A stretch of DNA of 64,000 nt from Przewalskia tangutica (GCA_029844215.1 CM056721.1:131407254-131471253), one strand, 5' to 3'; counted from the first letter of the stretch, positions 34,576-45,381 are shown. Notes: generated by a model not told the origin, from the sequence alone. Program-made: numbers and translations.

Positions 34576-35143
34576 GGGTGTGTTTGGTTCGCACAAGGTA
34601 AACGGAATGGAATCTAGTAAGGAAATGGAATGGAAAGAAATAAATTACCGTGATTGTCTCTACATGTTTGGTTCTGGGTGGTCCGGAGTCCGGGTAAGGG
34701 ATGGTCCGAGTGGTCCACGATCCGGATTGGGGAAAGGGAATTCAAATACCTAGGGGCAGGGGCGGAGCCACCTAAGAGCCGGGGGGGGGGCTCGGGCTCC
34801 CCCCTCAAATTTAATTTTTTTCTATATACTACTAATATTCATGATATTATAATAAAGTCTTCAATTTTTCGCTCCCCCTAGATCAAAAGTCCTCAATTTT
34901 TCGCTCTTCCTAGACCAAAATAGGTTTCCCCTAGACCAAAACAGGCTCCCCCTAGCCCGGGCTCTTCCTAGCCCGGAATCCTGGCTCCGCCCCTTCCTAG
35001 GGGGTGGGGGGAATCAAGAAAATGGAATGAAAGTGGAAAATGGGTAAAGGGAATGAAAAAATAAGGTCAAACAAATAACATTAAAGAGAATTACATTCCT
35101 CCATTTCCTTTTCCTTTCCTTTTTACCCCGAACCAAACGCCCC
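34576..35143. mobile_element. MITE with GTTTGGTTCG termini, carrying a nested MITE
   Basis: The left end GGGTGTGTTTGGTTCG and right end CGAACCAAACGCCCC are inverted and imperfect. The interior has GGAATGGAATC and CATTTCCTTTTCC stem blocks that also pair. It is interrupted by the 34757-34995 MITE. The frames reported here on either strand are not genes. Confidence 0.65.
34757..34995. mobile_element. hAT-type MITE nested in the outer MITE
   Basis: Perfect 8-bp TSD CCTAGGGG at 34749-34756 and 34996-35003. Left end CAGGGGCGGAGCCA, right end TGGCTCCGCCCCTT. The interior has repeated GCTCCCCCTAGACCAAAA units. Related by termini to 15703-15971. Confidence 0.8.
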
Positions 35144-35618
35144 GTTAATGTATTAAGCCTTATTTTTTTTCAAATATAGTGGACCTCAAAAATGTAAAAT
35201 TTGGTATCCTAATTTTAGGAGACAAAGAAATAGCCAGAAATAAAGTTTTTCACTTGGTATCCACTGTTTCAACTGCACGGTTGTGGGTCCCCTAAATTTT
35301 TAAATCCTCCAATTTTCTTCCTGAACGTTTGGACAATTTGTTGGAAATAATTTTCGAAGAAACTTTATAAAATATTGTAGTAATTTTTACAAAACTATTT
35401 TGTAATCCTATTTTTTATCCGACCAGAAAAAACCTCAATCACCATTGTGATTTGTGAAAATGCGATCAAAAGCAAGTTCGATATGTCCCTCTGAAAGCTC
35501 GGACCATCAGTGATAAATATACCCGTTATATACACGATATATACATTGTCATGTGTATACTGTATATACCACGGATACACAAGCCAAATATGAGACTGAT
35601 TTGTACACGATTTTGTAT
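35144..35618. other. Intergenic DNA, no gene seen
   Basis: AT-rich. Near 35515-35580 there is a run of TATAC/GTATA words (ATATACCCGTTATATACACG) without element boundaries. The 61-codon minus frame here has no family features. Confidence 0.45.
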
Positions 35619-35794
35619 AGTTAGGAATTGTATTTAATTAGTATTGTACACTTATCATAATTGAATAATTATGGTACAAGTAGATTAAGGTTTTGAGAGT
35701 AGAATATGAATAGGGGTTTTTCCATATTATGGAACTTGTAAATTGTATATATACTCATTCATTAATGAAAATAATCAAGAGATTATTTTTTTCA
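35619..35794 (+). repeat. Short LTR of Copia-3 (5' LTR)
   Basis: About 176 bp from TTAGGAATTGTATTTAATTA to TTTTTTTCA. The primer site TGGTATCAGCAG (tRNA-iMet type) follows at 35795. A second copy lies at 44966-45104. The exact left end is blurred (TAGTTAGG where TGTTAGG is expected). Confidence 0.75.
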
Positions 35795-35947
35795 TGGTAT
35801 CAGCAGTCTAATTCTCACAAAAATCTTGTTCTTTTCCGTTGCACTCGGCTCTAAGTTCGAGACCATTTTTCGGATTCCAGCCAAATTCTTCCTCCTCCCT
35901 TCCCAAATTTTCTTCCTAATCCCTACTTCTCATATTGTTCTTTAGTC

Positions 35948-36760
35948 ATGTCTACGTCGGAGAACATATTTCATCCAAACATCAGGAACCACATTCCTAT
36001 TGTTCTTGAGATGGAAAACGTCCAATACGCAACATGGATGGAATTATTCAAAATTCATGCACGTTGGCATCAAGTCCTCTATCACATCATTCCCTCGACA
36101 CCTGGCGCAGATGAGGTACCTAACCCCGAGGAAAGTCCTACATTATGGACGACACTTGATGTTACCGTTCTCCAATGGATTTATTCCACTATTTCTACTG
36201 ACCTCCTCCAAACGATCATTGAGCTCGACGTCACGGCGATGGAAACTTGGAATAGGATGCGTGATATTTCAGGACAACAAGAATTCTCGTGCTATCACCC
36301 TCAAGCAGGAATCCTCCCACGTCAACATAGAGGATTTTCCTAACGTTTCGGCCTATTGTAAAAGGCTGAAGAAAATGGCAGACCAACTCCGCAATGTTGG
36401 TGCGCCAGTTATCAATGATCGTCTTGTTCTCCAAATGATTATCGGTTTGTTTGAGGCTTATAATGGTGTTGGCACACTACTTCGTCAAAGTAACCCTTTT
36501 CCACCCTTTTATCAGGCTCGTTCCATGCTCACGTTTGAAGAAGTCGACGTCACTAAAAAGGCGGCTACATGTGCAAATTCAGTCGTCATGATGACCACCT
36601 CAAACGACCCTCAATCATTCTCCGTGAATTCTGGCCAAAATAATAACAACAATGGCGACAAAAGGGTCAAAGTCATAAAAATAATAACAAGAACTGTGGT
36701 GGCAATCACATCGATAACAGAGGTGGCCGAAATGGTGGTGTCGGCGATAGTGGGCCCTGG
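35948..36760 (+). pseudogene. Copia-3 gag
   Basis: The ATG at 35948 gives MSTSENIFHPNIRNHIPIVL, then ATWMELFKIHARWHQVLYHI, a UBN2-type Copia gag. A frameshift near 36265-36275 moves it to the frame reading SSHVNIEDFPNVSAYCKRLK, MADQLRNVGAPVINDRLVLQ and RSMLTFEEVD. An Asn-rich tail (NSGQNNNNNGDK) follows, after which the frame loses identity. The zinc knuckle was not found. The open frames on several strands at 36600-37130 come from a GC-rich Pro/Gly-coding linker. Confidence 0.8.
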
Positions 36761-38045
36761 GGTAGTAGCCCGCAGACCAACTGGTCCCATCTGTGTGCCC
36801 ACGGCCATGGGCGGGCGATGGCCCAACAACAACGGCTACAACCCACCCGAAATCGGGCCCAATTCAACAATCGCGGGCCCGATTTCTTGGGTCCAAAGAA
36901 TCGGCGGCGTTTCTTATGGGTCGGGCCGCAGGTAGGTATGCTTGGGCCTCGACCCCCGCAGGCATTCCAGGCAGTGGGCCCCATGCCGACATCAACGGAT
37001 ATTGAGGTTGCAATGCATACGCTTGGTTTAGCTTCTCCAAACCCCAATTGGTACATAGGCACCTGCGCCACTCTCATATGATGTCCGAACAAGGTATTCT
37101 CTCGTCTTATTTTAATTTGAGCAAAAATCATGGTATTATTGTTGGTAATGGCAACTCAAATCCAATTCGCGGGTCTTGATCCTTCCTTGTGGCATGCACG
37201 CCTGGGTCATTCAGGGTCGTCTATTATTTCTTCTTTACGTAAAATAATTGTATTTCTTGTAAGGGTACACAGAGTACTCCACCTTGTCATTCTTGTCCAT
37301 TAGGACAACATGTTAGATTATCATTTGTAGCTTCTTCTCGTACTTTGATGCCTTTTGATATTATTCATAGTGATTATGGACGTCTCCGGTTCTCAGTTCT
37401 TTGGGTCATCGTTATTATGTTCTATTTTTAGATGATTATTCTACTTTTTATGGACTTTTCGTTAGCGGAAAAATCTCAAGTTTTTTTCACATTCTTATAA
37501 TTTAGAGCACTCATCTGTATCCAATTCGAACGGAAAATCAAAAATATATAATGTGATAATGACAAAGAATATGATAGCGGGTTGTTTCAGGATTTTTTTG
37601 ATGCCAATGGCATAGTTTTTCATTTCTCGTGTCCTCATAAGTCCTCACAAAATGGAAAGTCGAACACAAAATTAATACAATTAGTAATATTATCCGAATT
37701 TTATTGGCTCATGCTTCCGTACCTCCTTCTTTTTGGCATCATGCTCTACAAATGACTACTCACCTCCTTAACATACTTCCTACCAAAGGTTTAGCATATG
37801 ATTCTCCCCTTAAATTCTCTATAATAAGAATCATTCGTATTCACATCTTTGGGTCTTTGAGTGTTTATGTCATCCACTTTTTTCGTCCTCTACAATTAAC
37901 AAACTTGAAACCTATTCTACCGCTTGTGTGTTATTGGGTTATCTCTCTAATCATCGTGGTTACAAATGTTTTGATTTATCATCTAATAGAATCATCATTA
38001 GTCGTCATGTAATTTTTGATGAAATCCAATTTCTGTTTGCTAAAG
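36761..38045 (+). pseudogene. Copia-3 degraded protease/integrase region
   Basis: Fragments in three frames: DPSLWHARLGHSGSSIISSL (pre-integrase, about 37176-37235), an NGKSNTKLIQL remnant where the TPQQNG block belongs, MAHASVPPSFWHHALQMTTH (37704 onward) and LGYLSNHRGYKCFDLSSNRI with IISRHVIFDE (37930-38025). RT and RNase H are absent; the element is cut at about 38050 by the GATCC-rich repeat. Confidence 0.7.
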
Positions 38046-38050
38046 TCAGT

Positions 38051-38200
38051 AGTAGGGATGACAACAGATCGGATCTGGATCGGATCCTACTAGATCCAGA
38101 TCCATTTTTCATACCTGGATCCAGATCAATCGGGTCCATAAAAATCATATTCATATCCGGATCCATCGGGTCCACGGATCAGATCTGGATCCACATGTAA
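38051..38200. repeat. GGATCC/GATCTGGATC-rich repeat
   Basis: About 150 bp built from permutations of GGATCCAGATC and ATCGGGTCCA. In architecture it resembles the CCGGAT elements at 5911 and 15501: short pyrimidine/purine words in both orientations, hence able to fold back. Exact termini are not fixed. 38201-38474 has no feature. Confidence 0.5.
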
Positions 38201-38474
38201 ATTTTTTTGACTTGAATAATATTCCCACTTGTTGAATTGTTTTTGACAAAATGAAATCCAATCTGATTGAAAAACATGTTTGAGTTCATTCAATTAAGAA
38301 AAGATAGTGTGTGATTTTACTACGGTTCTCATATTAAGAAAAGATAGGGGTTCGTAACTTTATAAAGTTTGCCAAGACTAGTTAAGATCAGACAAGTTCA
38401 AACATGAAAACAATCTCCAACTCCCTGCCACCTATTAACATAAGCATACATAGTGAATCTTAATTAATAAATAG

Positions 38475-38935
38475 TGTTAATGTTAGGTTCTGTGTCATGA
38501 CATTTTCCCTAACATATCATTTTTCGTACTAAGTCTAAAACAGAAAATGTCGACACAAATGTCTTGACATTCTGACCGACATTCTAGCAACAGTTTTGTC
38601 TATCTTCACGGGCAGGTTTTTCAGGAAACTGTGATCTTTTTTAAATGTGACAAATTGACTTAGCAAGGAGTCTTCAAGCAGATCAGTATCGATGAAGACC
38701 AAGTCCAAGAAGTTGCATAACTTGAGGAGCAAGACGTGGAAGATACAGTCCAAGCTGTTGGAGAGTTTTCAACCATAAGCCATTGTCACGTGCCCCACAT
38801 TCTGCTCAACCTACACAACTGATCAAGGAGTATTTTAAGGGAATTATCTACTATAAATAGAGAGGTCACTTCAAGGATTAATATTCAGAAAATCACAAGA
38901 GAAAAGATCGAGAGAGCTCTCCAGATTTTGAGATC
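38475..38935 (+). repeat. Sirevirus-like LTR remnant fused to integrase
   Basis: Begins TGTTAATGTTAGG and contains CATTTTCCCTAACATAT, CTACTATAAATAGAGAGG and GATCGAGAGAGCTCTCCAGA, matching 4141-3691 read on the minus strand. It then runs without a primer site or gag straight into integrase-coding sequence near GATTTTGAGATCGAAT. The minus-strand copy has GATTTGAGAACAG there, so a short shared word (TTTGAGA) may mark the deletion junction. Confidence 0.7.
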
Positions 38936-41044
38936 GAATACTGAATCACATGAGTTTGAGAATAATCTGTTCTCTACATTTTGTGAGAAAAGAGAATTTT
39001 CCATGAGTTTTCTGCTCCCATAACTGATGCGCGATTTATGCACACACTTACGCAAGTGCACGTGTCGTGTCAAGTAATATAGTCTTATAAGACCGAGTTA
39101 TCGTCCTCAGGGATTAGTGTTCAAGTACCAAATTCTATTCTATGTTATCTATTTGGTGACCGATGATTGATCTGGTGTTTATGACTATAATTATGAAAAC
39201 TAATTAAACTACGTTGTTTTACTTCAGTAATGTGGAAATAGGGCTTCAAAATCTCATCAACTATCCGCTTAACTTACTTATTAATGCAATTAATTATGGT
39301 TCTTCTTCTATTTTGAGATAGCAGGTTAACTAAGCCGTTTTATACTCCTGTTAAGGTTATATAAACACTCAACCCCAGTATAGCACATTTCTACCTTTCG
39401 GTGACAAGATTGACTATAGAGGAGGATTAAGACCAAAAACCTTATTAATACTACACAAGTATCGGGGTACTTTCGTCCACGATTTAACCTATGTTTATCC
39501 AAATTCAGCATATTCACAACCCCCCCTTTCGGATTTCGGTTAGAAATCATAAGAATTATGATAATTAGTGATCAAGTAATTACCAAACAATCAAAACAAA
39601 TATTGAATAAATCTCAACAACAAGAAGAAGAACCAAAAACATGCATTAATTCATAAAGATAAGTTTCAAGTGAATTGACATGGAAAGCCCTAAGTAGATT
39701 TAGTTCCTAGCCATAGACATGACAAAAACTGTAAAGAAAGTAAAACAAGAACAAGAATTTACTAAGAAAATGTCTTCAATCTTGATCTCCAAAAGTATTG
39801 TGATTTGGCGGAAGGAACCTTAAATCGACCTAGGGGTTCTCTTTTATAGTCTCCAAAACGTGATGCAGTTTCAGTCGCCCTGGCCCATTGTGATTCAATT
39901 TACGATTTTTCCGCAAGCGCCCCAGCAATTGGCGCCGCGGCGCCGGAACTCCTGCAACTCTCTGAAGATTAGGCGTTGTGGCGCCACAGCCTCTTGCTGG
40001 AGTAGCCGCGTCATTATTTTGTGCCCGGTTCGCCACTTTCTCTCTTTTCGAGCTCTGGAACCTCCGTTTCTGCCCTCGTTTTGCTCCTTTTCCGCCAATG
40101 AGCCACTTTAAACCAATATGACTCAAAAGAAAGAAAATATATCCTAATACGACATGTTTTTGTACAAAAATGGACAAAAGACTCACTAAAAATGACTCAA
40201 AAGGTGTATATAAAATACACCGATCAATAACCCCACAACAAAATGGAGTAGCAGAGAGGAAGAATAGGACTTTAAAAAAAATGGCTAGAGTAATGTTGAG
40301 TTCTAAAAAGTTGTCTAAACGTTTTTTGGCAGAAGCTCTAAATACCGCAAGTCATATCACCAATAGAGTCTATCTTAGGTCGGAAACTAAAATGACACCC
40401 TATGAGATACTTAATGGAAAAAAACCACTGTGCGCTATTTTCACATTTTTGGGTGTGTATGCTACATCTTTAATGATCGAGATCACCTAGCTAAGTTTGA
40501 TTCTAAAAGTGATAAGGGAATTTTTGTAGGCTATTCCCAAAATAGCCATGCTTACCGAGTGTATAATCTTAGAACCAAAACCATACAAGAATTTGTTAAC
40601 ATTGTTTTCGATGACTATGCTGATCTTATAGGAAACAATCTAGAAAACAATGTTATAATTACTATGGAAGGGCCACAGGATGCAAAAAATTCAGATGTTG
40701 CCCCAAATATCACGACATCTGCAGCAATACCTGAAGCAGAACCAGCGAACACTGAAAGTTCGAATGAGGAAACAGAGGCTGAAATTCACGACCCAGTACG
40801 TCGGGATTCCTCATCCAGGATTAGAAAGAATCATCCAACTGGCCAAGTAATAGGAGAAGTACATGAAGGAATGAAGACAAGAAGGAAAGAACCACTGAAT
40901 TACCGAGACATGATGAGATATGTGTGTATGTCTACCATATATCCTAAGGTAAGTCTTTCTTGTCATATATCTACCTTGGAACCTAAGAATGTTAATGAAG
41001 CACTAAAAGATAGTTGTGGATACAAGCGATGCAATAAGAATTAG
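38936..41044 (+). pseudogene. Sirevirus-like Copia integrase, split by a solo LTR
   Basis: Before the insertion: LRSNTESHEFENNLFSTFCE (usually RSDHGREFEN; the catalytic Asp region is mutated), then a frameshift to HEFSAP. After 40226: ITPQQNGVAERKNRTLKKMA with the catalytic Glu, LAEALNTASHITNRVYLR, a frameshift near 40430, and FGCVCYIFNDRDHLAKFDSK with GIFVGYSQNSHAYRVYN. The linker SSRIRKNHPTGQVIGEVHEG is a hallmark wording of Sirevirus (SIRE/Maximus) pol. The frame stops at 41044. Confidence 0.8.
39025..40226 (-). mobile_element. Athila-like solo LTR inside integrase
   Basis: A block of 1202 bp bounded by TGATCGGTG (minus start, 40226) and GCGCATCA (end, 39025), with perfect TSD ATAAC at 39020-39024 and 40227-40231. 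Removing it and one TSD joins the flanking integrase codons in frame at APITPQQ. It is a diverged relative of the LTR at 633-1858. There is no internal Gypsy sequence, so it is a solo LTR left by LTR-LTR recombination. Confidence 0.92.
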
Positions 41045-42534
41045 AACAGTTCACTAGAAATGAAGTTTGGGATTTAGTTCCTCGCCCCGACAACACTAAT
41101 GTTATTGGAACTAAATGGATCTTCAAAAACAAATAAGATGAATCTGGAACTGTTATGAGAAATAAAGCTAGACTAGTTGCTCAAGTATACTCTCTGAGTG
41201 GAAGGAATTGACTATGAGGAAACCTTCGCTCCAGTTGCTAGAATTGAGTCAATTGGATTGTTGATTGCCATAGCTTGTTGTTTGAAGATCACTCTCCATC
41301 AAATGGATGTAAAAGGTGCTTTCTTGAATGGATATATTGATAAGGAAGTTTATGTTGAACAACCTAAAGGATTCGAAGATCCCCACCATACACAATGTGT
41401 ATACAAGCTGAAAAAGGTCTTGTATGAATTAAAACAAGCTCCACGTACATGGTATGGTTGTTTAACTCAGTTTCTTCTTGAATTTGGTTTCAAACGTGGT
41501 GTAGCTGATTGTACATTATTTATTAAACACCATGGAGTGGATATGATCATTGCTCAAATCTATGTAGATGACATAGTTTTTTATTCGACCTCACATTTCC
41601 ACCTTAAGACTTTTGTCGAAGTTATTTCCTCAACATTTGAGATGAGCATAATAGGGGAATTAACCTTTTTCTTAGGCTTGCAGATAAAGCAAAATGAGGA
41701 GGGAATCTTCATCTCCCAAAGAAAGTATGCCAAGAATTTGGTTAAGAAGTTTGAATTGGAGAATGCTAAACATATGAAGACTCCAATGAGATCAACACAG
41801 ACTATATGCAAAGATGGGAAAATGTCGACCCAACTTTATATCGCTCTATGATAGGTAGTCTCTTGTATCTCACCGTGAGTCGTCCTGATCTAATATTTAG
41901 TGTGTGTGTGTGTGTATGTGCTCGATTCCAAGCCTGTCCCAAAATCTCCCACTTAAATGTCGTTAAGCGTGTCATCAGATATGTCGCCGGCATATGTGAG
42001 TTGGAAATTTAGTATTCCAAAGACACTAATCCTAATCTAATAGGATATAGTGACTCGGATTGGGCTGGTGATGTGGAGGACAGAAAGAGTACTAGTGGAA
42101 GATGTTTTTACCTTGGCAATAATTTGGTTTCTTGGTATAGTCGCAAACAAAACTGTGTGTCACTCTCAACTGCTGAATCGGAATATGTAGCAGCTGAGAG
42201 TTGTTGTTCTCAATTAATATGGTTAATACACATGTTAGACGACTATGGTTTTTCAAATAATGTCTTAGTTTTGTATTGTGATAATTTGAGTGCCATTAAC
42301 ATTTCAAAAAATCCAGTTCAGCACTCACGTACAAAACATATAGATATTAGGCATCATTTTCTAAGAGATTTGGTTGAACAACAGCTAGTACGAATTGATT
42401 ATGTTGACACACTTCATCAACTAGCTGATATCTTTACAAAAGCTTTAGATCATGAGAGATTTTTCAACTTGAAAAGCTCTCTTGGTCTCTCGCTCATTCG
42501 AATTAAGACCTTTGATTGGACGAATGTCAACTGA
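41045..42534 (+). pseudogene. Sirevirus-like reverse transcriptase and RNase H
   Basis: Several frames: EMKFGI-DLVPRPDNTNVIGT and TKWIFKNK followed by a TAA, a shift near 41190, then EGIDYEETFAPVARIESIGL, QMDVKGAFLNGYIDKEVYVE, YELKQAPRTWY, the catalytic YVDDIVFYS (about 41561) and LTFFLGLQIKQNEEGIF. After another shift come MIGSLLYLTVSRPDLIFSV, YSDSDWAGDVEDRKSTSGR, STAESEYVAAESCC, YCDNLSAINISKNP, RTKHIDIRHHFLRD and ADIFTKALDHERF. The stop is at 42532-42534. RNase H from 42040 to the stop is one open frame. Confidence 0.85.
41900..41922 (+). repeat. (GT)n microsatellite inside the RT/connection region
   Basis: About eight GT units code a Val-Cys repeat (SVCVCVCARFQACP) where related Copia proteins have one SVCLCARFQ. 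The frame is kept. Confidence 0.85.
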
Positions 42535-43399
42535 AATGTCACTAACATTTCAGGTGACATTTACTCTTGTAATATCAGAATCTAATTTTCAGTATTTTGT
42601 AATGACTGATTTTTGTTCACACATGCATCTTTTTAAGTAAGAATATGGTTTTAATGTGATACCGTTCTCTGCGATGATATTATCATAAAAAGGGAGTATA
42701 AAAATTAAGGCAAAACCTTTGCTCAAGTCTTGGCAACTGAAAAAAAAACTTTGGGCAAAGCCCTTTCGAGTTGATATCGTTCCTATTCTATAGGAGTATC
42801 AAATTGCTTAATCAAAAGACTCTATGAGAATACTAAATAAGTATTTTTTGTATTTTTGGCACGAAAATTACTTTGTATGTATTTTTGTGATTAGATTTAG
42901 GACTCAATGGAAAAATGTTACATTTGTCTGAAGATTAAACTCACAAAATCATGTACAATAATGTGTCTTGATTTGTTGCCGATAGGAATATGTTCTTAAG
43001 AAATAATGATATATGTGTTGTCCAAAATGTTGCCAACATTACTGATGACGTTCTTAGATTATGATATGTTTTTGGGATGCAATATGTAACTGATTTTTAA
43101 AAATTCAGTTATTTTTTCCCTGTAAATGTGCCGCATTTTTCCTTTAATAAAAAAAATTGCTTTTGTTGATAAGTGTAAAAATCATGATGTCTATCATTTT
43201 ATTTCTAAAAATTAGGAACAAGTATTGAAATAGAATTCAAATTCCTAAATTCAAGGAACAAAAATATTTTGCCAAGTGTATAAATGTATCTTCATTTGTT
43301 ATTTTTTATAGTCAAAGTTTTTCCCGTCTAAAAACAAAACAAAAAGAAGGGGGGGGGGGGGGGGAAGCCACAAATATCATCTCGGTTTTTAATAATCCG
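42535..43399 (+). other. Spacer between pol and ORF3 (plus copy)
   Basis: Collinear with the minus-strand spacer at 3306-2378, sharing more than ten blocks of 10-20 bp in the same order. A run of 16 G at 43349-43364 precedes ORF3 and is absent from the other copy. No ORF of its own. Confidence 0.6.
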
Positions 43400-44965
43400 A
43401 TGGAGTTCTTTGCAAAATCACAAAGCACACAATACACTCCAATCTCCAAAACCCTAAAAAACCCTAATCCTAATACTCTTTCATCTTCTTCACCTTTCTC
43501 ACCCATGGATATTTCACCAATGTCACAGAAAATGTCTCCCAACATTTCTGAGAGCACTCCAATGAGCACAAGCCCCCCTATCTGCAAAGACATTGTGTTG
43601 AGTGAGTTCCAAAAACCACTTGACACTGCGTACTCAGGGGAAATAAATAACCTAATAGATCTAGATGCAACCCCCAATGTTACAGGGTTACCAAAGAGGG
43701 AAGGGACTTCAAAATTTTCATCAAGAAGGTCCAATCGACAGTTTGAAAAGGAATTCGGCAAAGATGAACCAACAACAAAACGACCAAAGGTCGATTCCAC
43801 TTCCTCCGTCGATCCCACTGCCCCTGAAGTTTCGAGCAGTGAGTGGAGCACCGACTTCAGTTGGACCAGCAATAATGATGCTGAGAGAACACCATCAGTC
43901 GAACAACTTGGAGAAGCCACAACTTCACCATCATACTCCAATCTTTTTGTTCCCAACACTATGAACTCAAGTGAAGAAAGGGAAATTCCAGATTATACAC
44001 CACTGAAGAGGTTTCAGCCCAGAAAAAAAGTGAAAAAGTCAGTGATTGAAGAATCCTCTGCAGAAATACCAAATTTTACCGAAAATATCACAACATCTCC
44101 GTCAACATCCCAACATGCAACAAAGGAATCCAGTTCTCCAAACTCCTCAAGCAAATCTGAATCGGAGAATGACGTAAACCCTTACTCAGACAAATTTCTA
44201 ACAAAAGAACAATCTATACATTGGTCGTGGTACAAGAATAGAACAATAAGAACTGAAAAGTAATGGACATTGCATCGTCTAGTGAATATGGTCTAATGGA
44301 TTTCTTCACCGAGAGAAATCTACTAGGCTTTGTGAACAACAAATGTCCATACTCTGAAGATACCGTGAGGTTGTTCTATGCAAACCTAAAAACTGAAATG
44401 GAGAAAAACAAGTCGAAGAAATTTAGCAAAATTTATCTTTATAACAAGTTTTACAACTTCACACCTGCCACAATAAACTAATGTATGGGTCTGAGTGATG
44501 GATTAAAGGAGATAGAAGAGATGGATGTTATAAATGACATGGATGAAGTGATATGCTATATCACTGGAGCTGTGTTGACAAAATGGGTCTCAAGGTGTCC
44601 AGCATCAAAGCTTACCGCATTGTTTGGTATCTTACACAAGATTGCTATATATAATTGGCTTCCTTCAATGAATGAGTCAATTGTAACCATTAAGCAATCA
44701 ATTCTTCTCTTTAAGCTAGGTAAGGGTCTTCGAGTCAATCTAGGAAAAATAATCTTCCAACAGATTTTAAATTTAGCAGAAGAAAACTCAAACCAAACCT
44801 TACCTTTCCCCTCCCTGATCTTTAAAGTGCTTACATCTCAAGGGTTCAAACCACCAAAGAAAGATATAATAAGAAGAGAACCAGAGGTGTACATTGTGAA
44901 TAAAACAGTACTGAAGAGCACTATTAGAGTAATTGACCTCCCTTGGAAACTGGTAGACAGTTCAC
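43400..44965 (+). pseudogene. ORF3 downstream of pol, resembling the putative plant transposon protein domain
   Basis: Starts MEFFAKSQSTQYTPISKTLK. An in-frame ATG at 43505 (MDISPMSQKM) is nearer the start of the other copy. The N-terminal part (about 285 residues) is Ser/Thr/Pro-rich with basic clusters (SSRRSNRQFEKEFGKD, RFQPRKKVKKS). A frameshift at about 44262 and a TAA at 44479-44481 break the frame. The C-terminal part reads FFTERNLLGFVNNKCPYSED, TVRLFYANLKTEM, YNFTPATIN, then MGLSDGLKEIEE, LTKWVSRCPASKLTALFGIL, NESIVTIKQSILLFKLGKG and VNLGKIIFQQILNLAE. This order resembles the plant domain annotated as putative plant transposon protein, whose function is unknown. It ends where the LTR fragment at 44966 begins. 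In some Sireviruses the ORF after pol is called env-like; no signal peptide or membrane segment is visible here. Confidence 0.65.
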
Positions 44966-45104
44966 TAGGAGTTGTATTTAATTTGCATTGTACACTTACC
45001 ATAATTAAATAATTATGGTACAAATAGAATAGGAAGAAGATTTTTCATATTATGAAAATTATAAATTATATATATACTCATTTATTAATAAAAATAATCC
45101 AGAA
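44966..45104 (+). repeat. LTR fragment of the Copia-3 family
   Basis: Matches 35619-35794 in the same orientation: TTGTATTTAATTTGCATTGT, CATAATTAAATAATTATGGT, TATATATACTCATTTATTAA and the AATCCAGAAATTATTT end. No primer site or polypurine tract is beside it and no TSD was found. It could be the 3' LTR of Copia-3 or a solo LTR. Confidence 0.65.
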
Positions 45105-45363
45105 ATTATTTCGTCCGTCCTTTTAAAATGGACTTGGGATTGCCTTACTTTCCTAAATTTCCCCCTTTTTCAACTGGAAATGCATTAGCACGCACGAAGA
45201 AAAGGTAAAGTCAAGCTATCAAATCCTCAAAGAATATGTACATACCAAGCCACATGCTTATAACTATATGTCTATCAAGCTAATTGAATGCTCGTATCTA
45301 TAGGTCACACTACCTATTCATTGGGTCAAAAGTGAGTCGAATTGTACCATTTTATGGGAAACT
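45105..45363. other. Intergenic DNA, no feature seen
   Basis: AT-rich with no ORF or element ends. Confidence 0.4.
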
Positions 45364-45381
45364 AGTATTATTAAGTCGAAC

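Noticed and set aside
36600..37131. Overlapping open frames on several strands with Pro/Gly-rich products
   Set aside because: They come from a GC-rich low-complexity gag linker of Copia-3; none has domain motifs.
43312..43959. 215-codon minus-strand frame
   Set aside because: Antisense of the ORF3 N-terminus, which has homology to the other copy on the sense strand.
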